From positions 62,001 to 126,000 of the forward strand of contig JAUWMI010000001.1 in the NCBI GenBank assembly GCA_030613245.1: a stretch of DNA of 64,000 bases. The letters are read 5' to 3'. Positions 8,232 to 17,707 of this stretch are shown piece after piece. This DNA is from Candidatus Sumerlaeota bacterium. GTDB lineage: Bacteria > Sumerlaeota > Sumerlaeia > MWCT01 > JAUWMI01. Position numbers and translations under genes: made by a program. Below the pieces are notes generated by a model. It was not told where the DNA came from and searched no databases. It saw only the letters and a list, made by a program, of their open reading frames with translations. Position 1 is the first letter of the stretch. Every line of letters starts with the position of its first letter.

Positions 8232-11200
8232 GTGACTTACGGGCAGGAGAAGCATGGTCAAGGAGGAGCAGGAGGCAGGCGGCGCGCTGCGTGGTTGGAC
8301 TATTGCTTGTGCTCGCGGTCATGACTCTTGGGAGACCGGCAAGCGCGATTCTGCAAATGTCGCCTGGCAAGGAATGCGCCACGTGTCATATCATGTGGGT
8401 GGATGCGTTTCGCAAGGGAGAAGAGACATTGATTCCCTGGGGTGGGGAGCAAACGCTGCGTGAATCTCGCCGTGGCGAAGAGAGTTCGGAACTCATGTGC
8501 TATAGCTGCCACGACGGCTACGTGCGCGATTCGCGACTTCAAGCGTGGTCTTACTACCAGCATCCTACAAAAAATGGCACACTGTATTGCGGCACGTGCC
8601 ATACGCCGCATAGCGGCAGTGTCACTGAGCCGGTTGTCATGGAAGAAAGCTCGTTTCTTCGCGTGGTGGGCGGTGCTAGCGAACTATGCGTCGAGTGTCA
8701 TGATGATAAAATTGCCAGTGATGACGTTTCAAATCATCCGATTGGAGCAAGAGACGTCGGCGTACACAGGCAGTCGTCCGACGGCGCGCCTGCAGATCTT
8801 TTATCGGAAGGGCAGGACCCGCAGCGCGAACAAAGCCGCGTGGGCTGTGAGTCGTGTCACCAGATGCATGGCGCCCGCCATGATGCACTTATCCGGCTTG
8901 CTGCGACGGGTGAGACAATATTTGGCTCGCCGCTGTGCGAGGAGTGCCATAGTGCGGAAGATGCCAGATACAGCCTCGGTCAGTATTCGCACCCTGTGGG
9001 TGCGGAAGCTGAAATGCCTTCCGGAGCACCCGTGATGTTTTCTAATGGTTTCTGGCCGAGCTATGGAAAAGCAGGAAGCCTGAATTGTCTGAGCTGTCAT
9101 GCGGTACATGATGGGTTGGAGGGAACTGCTCTGCTGGCAGAGACGCTCGAGGAGGAACAACTTTGCCTGGAGTGCCATCCGAAGGTATCAACCGTTTCAA
9201 GCACGAAACATGATCTAACATCTGGCGATCTCTCGACGCAAGAAATCTCCGACAATACGTGCGGCTTCTGCCATCGTGCTCATAAGGGTTATGGGCCGTT
9301 CATGTGGGCACAGACGCTCGGTGGTCAACTGGATCTAGCGTCGCAGCTCTGTGCGAGCTGCCATGCGAATGATGAAAAGCCCCTGACGCCTATGCCAGGA
9401 GCGCATTCGCATCCGGTCAACGTCACTCCGTCAGTTACGATGCGTCGTAGTGTTCAACATGGAGCTGACCCAAATCGTGCTTCACCATCAGAGCAGCCGT
9501 CTATTTTCCCTTTCTATACGAGTAATCTTGAGGAGAACGAGAAAACAGGGAATGTCGTATGTCTCACGTGCCATGATCCACATGGAGGTGTAGCGACAAC
9601 AACATCTGGGGCAAACCATTTGTCCCGGGAGAAGTTTCTGCGCGTAGGAGTGGAGAAAATATCAGACATTTGCCAGTATTGTCATGAAGATGTGTTTGAT
9701 GCGATTTCGGGCACAGAACATGACCTTCTGATTACAGCACCGACTGAACGAAACTTGATGGACCAAAGTGTAGATGAAGGAGGCTTGTGCTCGCCTTGTC
9801 ACGTTGTGCATCGTGGGGTTGCGCCAGCGCTCTGGGCCAAGGCTCTTCCTCAGACGGCCCACGACGCAGTGACTCTAATGTGCAATAGTTGTCATAATTC
9901 AGAGGGCTGCGCCGCAGCGAAGCTGTTTGATGATCTGGTTCATGAACCGCGCCGGGGTGGACCGAGGACAACCTCCGGTGCACTGCTGCCTGTGTACACT
10001 TTTGATGGGGAAAAGTCATCCGAGGGATACGTCACCTGCCTGAGCTGCCATGATCCACATCGCTTTTCACCCACTGCGGGGGCGCAGAATCCACAGGCAA
10101 ATGTGGAAGGGGATGGATCGAATAGTTTCTTACGCATGCGGAGTGACGGAGACGCACCGCTGTGCCAGGGCTGCCACGCAAAGCAGGCAATGCTGCTGAA
10201 TACGCAACACGATCTTAGAGTGATGGCACTAGATGTACGGAATTCCCGAGGGCAACGTGCAGCGGATTCAGGGGTGTGCCTTGTGTGTCATAATTTGTAT
10301 GCCTCCGGTCGCGGTGAGAAGGCATGGGCGCGCACCCTTGATACTGGCTGGCCGGACAGCGCTGCCCTCTGCCTGAGCTGTCATCAGGATGAATCTGTTG
10401 TTCACAAGAGGCTGAATCCTGACACCTCACATCCCATGGAAGTAAAGCCATCGCCAGGCGGCAGTCCGATCATGTTGGCGCTGAGAAACGGTGAGCAGCA
10501 GACCATTCCGCTTATAGAAGAGAAGCTCTACTGTACGAGTTGCCATGATGCGCACCGCTACAATCCTGTTAGCGATGCGAAGCAATTTAGCCCGGGCATT
10601 GCAGCTGGGTTTTTCTTGAGGCTGCTTCCGGGAACACATGAAGGGTTATGTGCCCAGTGTCACCCGGGCGAGCAGCTGGTGATCGGAACGGATCATGATC
10701 TCTCGGTGACAGCACCCGACGAGACTAATCGCGCAGGCCTTCGCACAGTTGAAGGCGGCGTGTGTAGCGCGTGCCACGTTATGCATCCGGGTGTGGACGA
10801 CCGGCCGGTTGCCCTTACTCGGCTATACCTATGGGCAAAGTCGTTAGACGGATTGCCGCAGAGGCCGAGTGCGCTTTGTCTGAGCTGTCATAGAGAAGGC
10901 GGATGTGCGGCGCACAAGGTGCCGCAGTTACTCGAGCATCCGACAACCGTTCGTGTGGAATTTCCTAGTGCGATCGAATCAATTCTCCAGTATTCGAAGG
11001 TTATTGTATATGATGACGAGGGTCGGATCAGTACGGAGGGTATGATTTCGTGCGGGTCGTGCCACGATGCGCATCGTTGGGACATTGACGAATCCCGGTC
11101 TGGCTCGGGCAAGAATCCCGAGGGTACTGCGGTCACAAGTTTTCTTCATACGTGGAGCTTCCAGCTGTTTTGCAAGAATTGCCACGGGGCACAGGCACTG

Positions 11201-11245
11201 TTTAAGTACAAATATTTTCATTTTGCGAAGCGAACAAAAAAGTAG
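8228..11245 (+). CDS. 24-haem modular c-type cytochrome
   Basis: 1005 residues with a signal peptide ending near RPASA and 24 canonical CXXCH motifs. After two leading motifs the chain falls into repeated four-haem modules of roughly 170-190 residues. Each has the order CXXCH-D-P/A-H, then FLR, CXXCH, HDL, CXXCH-xx-H, (L)WAK/R-(A/S/T)L and CXSCH. One divergent module, four clear modules and a final half module give 2+4+16+2 motifs. This is the 'doubled CXXCH' architecture, built by internal duplication. There is no membrane anchor or lipobox. Translation is coupled to the upstream NHL gene. It is expected to act as a long periplasmic or extracellular electron wire. Confidence 0.9.
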   Translation: MSDLRAGEAWSRRSRRQAARCVVGLLLVLAVMTLGRPASAILQMSPGKECATCHIMWVDAFRKGEETLIPWGGEQTLRESRRGEESSELMCYSCHDGYVRDSRLQAWSYYQHPTKNGTLYCGTCHTPHSGSVTEPVVMEESSFLRVVGGASELCVECHDDKIASDDVSNHPIGARDVGVHRQSSDGAPADLLSEGQDPQREQSRVGCESCHQMHGARHDALIRLAATGETIFGSPLCEECHSAEDARYSLGQYSHPVGAEAEMPSGAPVMFSNGFWPSYGKAGSLNCLSCHAVHDGLEGTALLAETLEEEQLCLECHPKVSTVSSTKHDLTSGDLSTQEISDNTCGFCHRAHKGYGPFMWAQTLGGQLDLASQLCASCHANDEKPLTPMPGAHSHPVNVTPSVTMRRSVQHGADPNRASPSEQPSIFPFYTSNLEENEKTGNVVCLTCHDPHGGVATTTSGANHLSREKFLRVGVEKISDICQYCHEDVFDAISGTEHDLLITAPTERNLMDQSVDEGGLCSPCHVVHRGVAPALWAKALPQTAHDAVTLMCNSCHNSEGCAAAKLFDDLVHEPRRGGPRTTSGALLPVYTFDGEKSSEGYVTCLSCHDPHRFSPTAGAQNPQANVEGDGSNSFLRMRSDGDAPLCQGCHAKQAMLLNTQHDLRVMALDVRNSRGQRAADSGVCLVCHNLYASGRGEKAWARTLDTGWPDSAALCLSCHQDESVVHKRLNPDTSHPMEVKPSPGGSPIMLALRNGEQQTIPLIEEKLYCTSCHDAHRYNPVSDAKQFSPGIAAGFFLRLLPGTHEGLCAQCHPGEQLVIGTDHDLSVTAPDETNRAGLRTVEGGVCSACHVMHPGVDDRPVALTRLYLWAKSLDGLPQRPSALCLSCHREGGCAAHKVPQLLEHPTTVRVEFPSAIESILQYSKVIVYDDEGRISTEGMISCGSCHDAHRWDIDESRSGSGKNPEGTAVTSFLHTWSFQLFCKNCHGAQALFKYKYFHFAKRTKK

Positions 11246-11301
11246 GACAAGCCTTAGACACAAGAAAAGGGAGAAACAATCTGCAACGCGAGTCCTTTAG
11301 C

Positions 11302-12396
11302 GTGCACAGTGTGCTGCGACGGCGAAGAAACACCCGGCTCTGGATGAGGCATACGGGAACAGGTCTTTTGCTGAGCATGGTGGGTCTTTTTCTATACTGT
11401 GCGTCGTTTGGGAAGCCCGTTGATCCATTTTCAACGCCAGTGGCCGATCTGGTGTATCCAGAGGTACCGTCTAAGTCGCGCATCCGGTTTGTTTGCAGTG
11501 TGACTGAAGAAAAATCACTATTCGCGCACCAAAAAGTCAGCCAGAAGGTGCTCACCTGGATCTTCGGTCGGGGTGGCGTGCCACTGGCGAAGCCAATGTG
11601 CTGCTTCATGACTACGGACAACCGCCTGCTCGTGACTGACACGGCATTGCGAGGAGTGCACATTTTCAATTTATCTAAGCGCTCGGCTGTATTCTTGGAC
11701 CAGACAAGGGATGGACCTTTTATTTCTCCCATCGGGGTGGCTGCAGACCCTGCGGGCAGAATTTACGTGAGTGATTCTTCGCGCCGCAAGGTATATTGCC
11801 TTGATAACCCGAAAAAGCCGTTTCGTGTTTTCATTGATGCAGACATGTTTGAGCGCCCTTCGGGCATGGCATTCAACCAGATCACCTCGCAGCTATACGT
11901 CGCTGATACACTTGCTCATTGTATAAAGGTCTTTAACCGCGCAGGCCAGCTCGTTCAGAAAATTGGACACCGTGGCAGTGGGCCTGTGGAGTTTAATTTT
12001 CCAACGCATCTCTTTACTGACGATCGGGGCGCGCTATATGTAACCGACTCGCTCAACTTCCGTGTGCAGATTCTTAGTGCTGATGGTGAATTCATCAGTG
12101 CCTTTGGAGAATTGGGCGATAGCCCGGGGTTCCTGAACAGACCCAAGGGTGTGGCGGTTGACCCCGATGGCAACATTTACGTGGTTGATAGTCTTTTCGA
12201 CAATGTACAGATCTTCAATCGGCAGGGCGAATTGCTCCTCTTCTTCGGAGAACCAGGAAGTCAGGCAGGAGAATTCTGGCTGCCTGCGGGCATTTTCATT
12301 GACGCCAGGGGTCGAATTTATGTTGCTGATTCGTACAACCAACGGCTGCAAGTCTTCGAGTATGTGAGTGGGAAGGTGGAAAACAATGCGTATTAG
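11302..12396 (+). CDS. NHL-repeat beta-propeller protein, paralogue of the gene at 310
   Basis: 364 residues from GTG 11302; an ATG at 11344 is an alternative. An Arg-rich n-region is followed by a hydrophobic stretch ending LFLYC. Position and following sequence match the lipobox cysteine of the paralogue at 310, although Tyr at -1 is atypical for a lipobox. Six blades are recognisable by repeated 'G.iYV.DS....vqif' motifs, including YVTDSLNFRVQIL and YVADSYNQRLQVF near the C-terminus. It lies between the 24-haem and 12-haem cytochrome genes and overlaps the latter by 11 bases. Haem-free; probably an assembly or docking protein for the surface cytochromes, by context only. Confidence 0.8.
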   Translation: MHSVLRRRRNTRLWMRHTGTGLLLSMVGLFLYCASFGKPVDPFSTPVADLVYPEVPSKSRIRFVCSVTEEKSLFAHQKVSQKVLTWIFGRGGVPLAKPMCCFMTTDNRLLVTDTALRGVHIFNLSKRSAVFLDQTRDGPFISPIGVAADPAGRIYVSDSSRRKVYCLDNPKKPFRVFIDADMFERPSGMAFNQITSQLYVADTLAHCIKVFNRAGQLVQKIGHRGSGPVEFNFPTHLFTDDRGALYVTDSLNFRVQILSADGEFISAFGELGDSPGFLNRPKGVAVDPDGNIYVVDSLFDNVQIFNRQGELLLFFGEPGSQAGEFWLPAGIFIDARGRIYVADSYNQRLQVFEYVSGKVENNAY

Positions 12397-14092
12397 GCCT
12401 GATCGTGCTTGGCGATTGCGCTGCGCAGTGCTGCTCATACTGTGCCAGGGATGGTTTACTGCTCTGTGCTGGAGTCAAGGGATTGAAAATACGGTACACA
12501 ATCTGTCAGTCAGCGGGCCGGGCACTATTAAGGCACTCCGAGAAGAGCGGATTTGCGTCTTTTGCCATACGCCACACCGCGCGCGTACTAGCGCACCTCT
12601 CTGGAACCGGCGTGACTCGACCGCTCTGTATTTTCCATACCAGAGCAGCACCATGGTGGCCATGCCGGGACAGCCGACCGGATCGTCCAAGCTATGCTTG
12701 AGCTGCCACGATGGTACGATTGCCCTTGGTGAAGTAATCAGCGAGCCGGAAATCATTTCATTCGGTATTACTGTTCTTCCGCGCGGGAGCACATACATTG
12801 GCACGGATCTCTCTGATGATCATCCCATATCGTTTGTCTATGATGAGGCAGTGGCAGAGTTGAAAGGGGGACTGGTCAATCCGCACACCTTGATGGGCAA
12901 GGTGCGTTTGGATCAGTATCACGAGATGCAATGCACAACGTGTCATGATCCACACACGAGCCAGTATGAAAAATTTCTGGTCGAAGATAACCACTATTCG
13001 GCTTTGTGCCGCGAATGTCATGAGATGGTGGAATTTCTGGGTTCAACGCACGATACGTCAATCGCTACCTGGAATGGAATAGGTGTGAATCCTTGGCCTC
13101 ACACAGAGTACAGAGACGTCCAGACGAACGCATGTGAAAATTGCCATCGCCCACATACGGCTGGTGGACGGCGCTGGCTGCTCAATTATGCGGAAGAAGA
13201 AGAAAATTGCTTCGTGTGCCACAACGGAAATGTGGCCAGACTCGACATTCAGCAGGAATTTCGTAAACGCAGTACACATCCCGTACAACGCACAACCGGG
13301 GTGCATCGAGCTGGAGAAGATGTCCCCATAATAGAGCCGCACGTTGAATGTGTGGACTGTCACAATCCCCATGCAACAGTCGAAGCAGGTGCGACAGCAA
13401 CCGAGCTCCCGGGTTCGCTCAGGTATGTGTCTGGAGTTGACTCACAAGGGGGTTTTATTCCTGAGGCGCGCTTTGAGTATGAGATTTGCTTTAAGTGTCA
13501 TGGTGACACCGCGGTGGCGCCCTTGTTTGGCATTCCGCGAGCCGACGAGCAATACAATACCCGACTCGAATTTGCATTATCTAACCCATCGTACCATCCT
13601 GTGGAAGGCCCGGGCCGGAATCCCGATGTGCCCAGCCTTATTCCTCCTATGACCGTTGACAGCATGATCGCGTGCACGAGTTGTCACACTAATGATTCAC
13701 TCGATCCTACAAGCCCGCGCGGGCCTCACGGTTCGCGCTATGATTTTCTTCTCGCTCGTCAGTATGAGACGCGCGATTTTACGGTCGAGAGCGCTATGGT
13801 TTACGAGCTCTGCTACCAGTGTCATAGCCGTACGTCAATTCTTGCAGACGAGAGTTTTCCCTACCACCGTAAGCATATCATTGACGAACGTGCGCCCTGC
13901 AGCGCCTGCCACGATCCGCACGGAATCAGTAGTGGAAGTACTTCGAGCGGTTCAAACCTGATCAATTTTAATCTACTTATCGTGAGTCCTGATCGTGCGA
14001 ATGGTCGGCTGGAATTTCTGGACGATGGGGATCGCAAAGGGCGCTGCTACCTGAATTGCCACCGCATTGATCATAATCCTATCTGGTATTGA
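12386..14092 (+). CDS. Twelve-haem-motif c-type cytochrome
   Basis: About 568 residues from the ATG at 12386, preferred over 12368 because AAGGTGG sits six bases upstream. A signal peptide is followed by NLSVSGPGTIKA, then CVFCHTPH and APLWNR, a start I recognise from exported multihaem cytochromes of metal-reducing bacteria. Eleven CXXCH motifs (CVFCH, CLSCH, CTTCH, CRECH, CENCH, CFVCH, CVDCH, CFKCH, CTSCH, CYQCH, CSACH) and a final CX3CH (CYLNCH) give up to twelve haems. It is the last gene of the rightward cluster. Precise partner and terminal acceptor are unknown. Confidence 0.88.
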   Translation: MRIRPDRAWRLRCAVLLILCQGWFTALCWSQGIENTVHNLSVSGPGTIKALREERICVFCHTPHRARTSAPLWNRRDSTALYFPYQSSTMVAMPGQPTGSSKLCLSCHDGTIALGEVISEPEIISFGITVLPRGSTYIGTDLSDDHPISFVYDEAVAELKGGLVNPHTLMGKVRLDQYHEMQCTTCHDPHTSQYEKFLVEDNHYSALCRECHEMVEFLGSTHDTSIATWNGIGVNPWPHTEYRDVQTNACENCHRPHTAGGRRWLLNYAEEEENCFVCHNGNVARLDIQQEFRKRSTHPVQRTTGVHRAGEDVPIIEPHVECVDCHNPHATVEAGATATELPGSLRYVSGVDSQGGFIPEARFEYEICFKCHGDTAVAPLFGIPRADEQYNTRLEFALSNPSYHPVEGPGRNPDVPSLIPPMTVDSMIACTSCHTNDSLDPTSPRGPHGSRYDFLLARQYETRDFTVESAMVYELCYQCHSRTSILADESFPYHRKHIIDERAPCSACHDPHGISSGSTSSGSNLINFNLLIVSPDRANGRLEFLDDGDRKGRCYLNCHRIDHNPIWY

Positions 14093-14180
14093 CCGTATCG
14101 CGGACAACAGCACTGGTTTGGTCCAAGCCAGGGGAAAGAACGCCGTAGTCTTGCGCTTCAGGGTCATTGTCCTTCGGAGC

Positions 14181-14213
14181 AAAAAAGAAGGCAGGTGATT
14201 TTATTCACCTGCC
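14181..14213 (-). terminator. Intrinsic terminator of the leftward cytochrome gene
   Basis: A nine-base stem (GGCAGGTGA, 14190-14198; TCACCTGCC, 14205-14213) with a six-base loop is followed on the minus strand by a T tract (complement of A6 at 14181-14186). It lies 55 bases past the stop of the leftward gene, between two convergent genes. The plus-strand side has no T tract, so it should stop leftward transcripts only. Confidence 0.8.
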
Positions 14214-14267
14214 TACATGTTCAGAAATACGGCGCACTTACCGCGCTCGAATGTCGTGTGCTACAGC

Positions 14268-17168
14268 CTACCGTATACCCGTGGCGTCGAAGCTTTCCAG
14301 GGTCACGCTATCAAGGAGCAACGACCCGGTTGCCGAGTCATAAGGATCAAAGTTCAGCAAGTCGAAGGCGGCATTCAGGCTGGTTTCTGCCAACCCATCC
14401 GGAGGTAGCAGATAGACCTCGTAAGACTTCGGAGTCGTCTCGGGTGCACTATCGGCCGTGTTGTTCGACGAGATGCTGAGCACGCTGCCAACCTGGAAAG
14501 ACCCATCAGAGATGCGCATGCGTACCTGTGGAACCGCGGGTTGATAAGTAACATCGGTGCTGACCGTAAAGGTAGCCCGGTAGATCTTGTTCGCCTCGAT
14601 TGGCGCGACAGCCGGACTTGCCCAGAAACCGAAGTTGCTGGTGTTGCTTGTGGCAGTCAGCCCAAGCGTTCCCGCGCCACTTGTTGATGTAGGCTCGCCA
14701 AAAGCAAACGGTGCAGTGCCGAAGGACCAGCCTTCCGTTGTGGTATCAAATGTGTAGCTGGCCACCGATGTGGCGGTGCCGAGAGCACTCGGCTCCAGCG
14801 TGTCAATCTGTACCGAATCGAGCAACAGCGTCCCAGTAGGATCATCCGCTGGATCGAAGTTGAGTATATCAAATGAGATGACCATGGTGGGGTTGGCGAT
14901 CGCAGCCAGTTCCTGAGGCGGATAAAATAGCGAGGTATAAGAAGTCCCGCCCGATACAGGAGCTGCAACCGCACTGCCGCTGCTTCCTACAACCAGCACC
15001 ATTCCACTCTGCGCCTTATTGTCGTTAATGCGCAGACGCAGTTGTGGCACCTGAGTGGGATCCGTCACGTTAGTGCTCACTGTTGCACGCAGGCGGTAGA
15101 TCTTCCCCGGAACAAATGGCACATTACCTTCTGCACTCGACCAGAACCCGAAGGTGCTAGTGTTTGTAACCGCAGTGAGGCCAATGGCACCGGGAAGGCC
15201 CGTTGTGGTTGGCGCGTCGAAGGGTGACGCTGAGCCAAATCCCCATCCTTGCACGCTGTCTTCAAACTCGAAGAGTATACCCTGGTAACCACCTCGCAGA
15301 TCAACTTCGGGGTTCGCCATCGAAAGGTCAACGTGGGTTAGATAACCATAGGAGCGTTGCAGGACTTGCACGGCATAGCTGGTATTGTGGATTCCGAGAC
15401 TCTTGTCTTCTGTTATTATGTTGTAGTTATACAGCACGCCCTTCTGCTCGACCGTCAGGTTATTGAAGTCGCTGGATCCAATGCTGATTGTGCCATCGTC
15501 AGCGTCGTATTCAGTTCCCTCGAAGCGTAGGAGAATGTCGGTCCGCAAGAATCTAAGGAGTCCTGTCACCTCGGACTGAATGCCTTCAAGCGAATACTCG
15601 CCATCATAGTCTCCACGTGCAGTCCGATCCAGTGTTGTCAGGCCAGAATGGCATGAACCACAGGCATTCTCTGCATTATTGACATCATCCGCAGGATTAC
15701 CCGGTGTACCGCCATCCCAGCTCAGCATCCAGGTATGGCCACCAACTGGAGGTGGGGTGATGATCCCTGAGCCAGACTCAGTTGGGTCGGCCATGTGGCA
15801 TGCCACGCACGTATCTGTCACAACAGTTGTGTGCAGGGAATTGCCCTCGGCGTACGGAAAGCCAAAGTCATAGGCATTCACGCCAAGCAAGATATCGGCC
15901 TGCGGGCCGTGGTGTGCACCGCGACGGTTAGTTCTAACCGTGTCGCCCACATCTGACCTGCGCGAGTTATGGCAGTTCATGCAGAGTCCGCCGAGTCCTG
16001 CATTGGTATACACGTCGCCGCTTGGCAGCGTGGTATCGCCCACAATGCGCAACTGATGGTCATTATCCTCTGCATGAGGATCATGGCATGTGGAACATGT
16101 CACTGGAGAAGGATGTTCAATACTCGCCGGTGCAGGATTGCCCTCGACCACCACCTCAATGAACCCTTCGCCACTATGGCATGCATAGCACGACGAGCCG
16201 TGACCTGCCTCATCTGCGGTTGGATGACCGGAGTTATTCCACTGATAGACGTGTTGCTGATGGCCGGTAGCAGAATCATGGCAGCGGGCACAGACACCTA
16301 CATCAAGCGTTCCGGCTGCAATCTTCGCAGGGTTGCCCATATGCTGGCTTCCCGCGCCGTGACAGTTTTCACATTGAATATTAGCAACATTTTGCAGTTC
16401 CGAGGGAAGCGTCGAAAAGGTGTCTGGATCCAGCGCATGCACGGTGCGCGAGGTATACGCAGCGTTTGCCAACGTAGGGATCTGGTTCAGGTCATACGAC
16501 AAGAGCTGAGCCACATCGTAGAAATTGTCGTTGTTCAGCGCTGTCTCATCGTACCCAACCGTGTGGCACTCAAGACATGAGACTGCGTAGTGGTCGGTTT
16601 CCCAGCCATTCATCACGTCTTCGAGTTTCGTGCCGTGGCCTGTGAGCTCCCAGCTCTGAACATTACCAGTGTGGCAACCGCTAAGGCCGCACTGCGGAAA
16701 ACCGGGTGTATTATCGCCAACGGTTCCGGTGCCGATATAGGAGGCTGCAATGATGTCGGTTTGCACGGCAAGAGTCGGTGTACCGCTAAGATCCTCCGTT
16801 ATGAGCTGAATCGTGAATACTCCCGCCATGTCAGGCCGGAACGACACAACCGATGACGTCGGATCATCCAGCGTTGTGGCTGAACCCGAGGGAGCAGAGT
16901 TAATGCTCCAGTCATAGGCGCCGATATTGCCTTCGTTCTCTTCGGTTGGATCTGCCTGGAGGTAGGTCTTCTCGTTGATGCCAACTGTATTCAGGCCTGT
17001 AGAGGCAGCGGTATAATACCCAGTTTCATCCAGAGTGACTGTGCGAGGCGAAACCGCCATGATCTTGATATCTGCGAGTGACGCCGGTTGCGCAAATGCG
17101 CCAAATGCAATGCTAATGAGCAAAACAACAATACCGCAGTATAGATAGAGCGGTAAAATACGTTTCAT
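14268..17168 (-). CDS. Nine-haem cytochrome with PKD-like and twin jelly-roll-like domains
   Basis: 966 residues with a clear signal peptide (MKRILPLYLY ... AFAQ) and a good ribosome site (AGGGAG eight bases before ATG). Residues about 30-135 look like a PKD/Ig-like domain (YDWSINSAP, GVFTIQLITED). A haem region from residue 160 to about 510 carries one CX4CH (CGLSGCH) and eight CXXCH motifs (CLECH, CENCH, CARCH, CYACH, CSTCH, CMNCH, CVACH, CGSCH). After a helical linker come two similar modules of about 155 residues (from about 640 and 805), each running from 'GW.FG' to 'D.LNFDP...G.LLLDSV'. These resemble jelly-roll carbohydrate-binding domains. Probably a surface cytochrome anchored to polysaccharide; binding is inference. 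Confidence 0.85.
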   Translation of the reverse strand: MKRILPLYLYCGIVVLLISIAFGAFAQPASLADIKIMAVSPRTVTLDETGYYTAASTGLNTVGINEKTYLQADPTEENEGNIGAYDWSINSAPSGSATTLDDPTSSVVSFRPDMAGVFTIQLITEDLSGTPTLAVQTDIIAASYIGTGTVGDNTPGFPQCGLSGCHTGNVQSWELTGHGTKLEDVMNGWETDHYAVSCLECHTVGYDETALNNDNFYDVAQLLSYDLNQIPTLANAAYTSRTVHALDPDTFSTLPSELQNVANIQCENCHGAGSQHMGNPAKIAAGTLDVGVCARCHDSATGHQQHVYQWNNSGHPTADEAGHGSSCYACHSGEGFIEVVVEGNPAPASIEHPSPVTCSTCHDPHAEDNDHQLRIVGDTTLPSGDVYTNAGLGGLCMNCHNSRRSDVGDTVRTNRRGAHHGPQADILLGVNAYDFGFPYAEGNSLHTTVVTDTCVACHMADPTESGSGIITPPPVGGHTWMLSWDGGTPGNPADDVNNAENACGSCHSGLTTLDRTARGDYDGEYSLEGIQSEVTGLLRFLRTDILLRFEGTEYDADDGTISIGSSDFNNLTVEQKGVLYNYNIITEDKSLGIHNTSYAVQVLQRSYGYLTHVDLSMANPEVDLRGGYQGILFEFEDSVQGWGFGSASPFDAPTTTGLPGAIGLTAVTNTSTFGFWSSAEGNVPFVPGKIYRLRATVSTNVTDPTQVPQLRLRINDNKAQSGMVLVVGSSGSAVAAPVSGGTSYTSLFYPPQELAAIANPTMVISFDILNFDPADDPTGTLLLDSVQIDTLEPSALGTATSVASYTFDTTTEGWSFGTAPFAFGEPTSTSGAGTLGLTATSNTSNFGFWASPAVAPIEANKIYRATFTVSTDVTYQPAVPQVRMRISDGSFQVGSVLSISSNNTADSAPETTPKSYEVYLLPPDGLAETSLNAAFDLLNFDPYDSATGSLLLDSVTLESFDATGIR

Positions 17169-17625
17169 TGATGTACTCCCTTCTGTGTAACGTAGCGCTC
17201 TTTTTCATACAACACAACTCTTCGCCCTGTGGAGAGACGAAACATCTGAACTTGGTTTCATTCACCCCCTTTCTTGCTGTGTTGCACTCTAGGAGTTATC
17301 GTGCAGTTGCCTGGCCGATGGAAGGTTGTTCATTAGTAGAACTTGCGTGCAAAGAGGATATAGCGAACTCCTTAGAGCAATTTTTAGCCAGGCCATCAGT
17401 AAATGTTTGTTTTCTCCTTCCTCTTATTTCTCTATTTAAAAGACGATGCAAGAAAAGTCAAGATGAAATTTTTCACAAAATTTGATGGAATAATGCTGGT
17501 AGTACATATAGACCCCACGGTGTGCGAATATTCACAAGCATCTTGATGATGATGTGAAGGCATGTTGCTCTTGTCTGGTAGGCTGAGGGTTACCTGGCCT
17601 GGTCACTGTCTTTGGGTGGGCTGGC

Positions 17626-17677
17626 AGCCAGCCGTGTTGGCCAATTCAGAGGTTAAGCAATTGCTGGCTTTTTTTTT
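17626..17677 (+). terminator. Intrinsic terminator upstream of lexA
   Basis: AGCCAGC (17626-17632) pairs with GCTGGCT (17663-17669), with a nested AATT/AATT pairing, and nine T residues run from 17669 to 17677. It is immediately upstream of the lexA -35 box. No protein gene reads into it on this strand, so it either insulates lexA or ends a small RNA. Confidence 0.65.
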
Positions 17678-17678
17678 A

Positions 17679-17707
17679 TTGACTTTCGCTTTTTCTTCGT
17701 ATATAAG
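17679..17707 (+). promoter_or_regulatory. lexA promoter, sigma-70 type
   Basis: TTGACT (17679-17684), a 17-base spacer and TATAAG (17702-17707) closely match the -35 and -10 consensus. The lexA ribosome site AAGGATGGAG (17732-17741) and ATG (17746) follow. I could not find a CTG-N10-CAG or GAAC-N4-GTTC LexA operator between the promoter and the start codon, so the SOS operator here must be of another type or absent. Confidence 0.7.

Noticed and set aside
17168-17485. 105-codon open frame on the plus strand upstream of lexA
   Set aside because: It starts within the leader of the divergent cytochrome gene, has no ribosome site and no conserved features.
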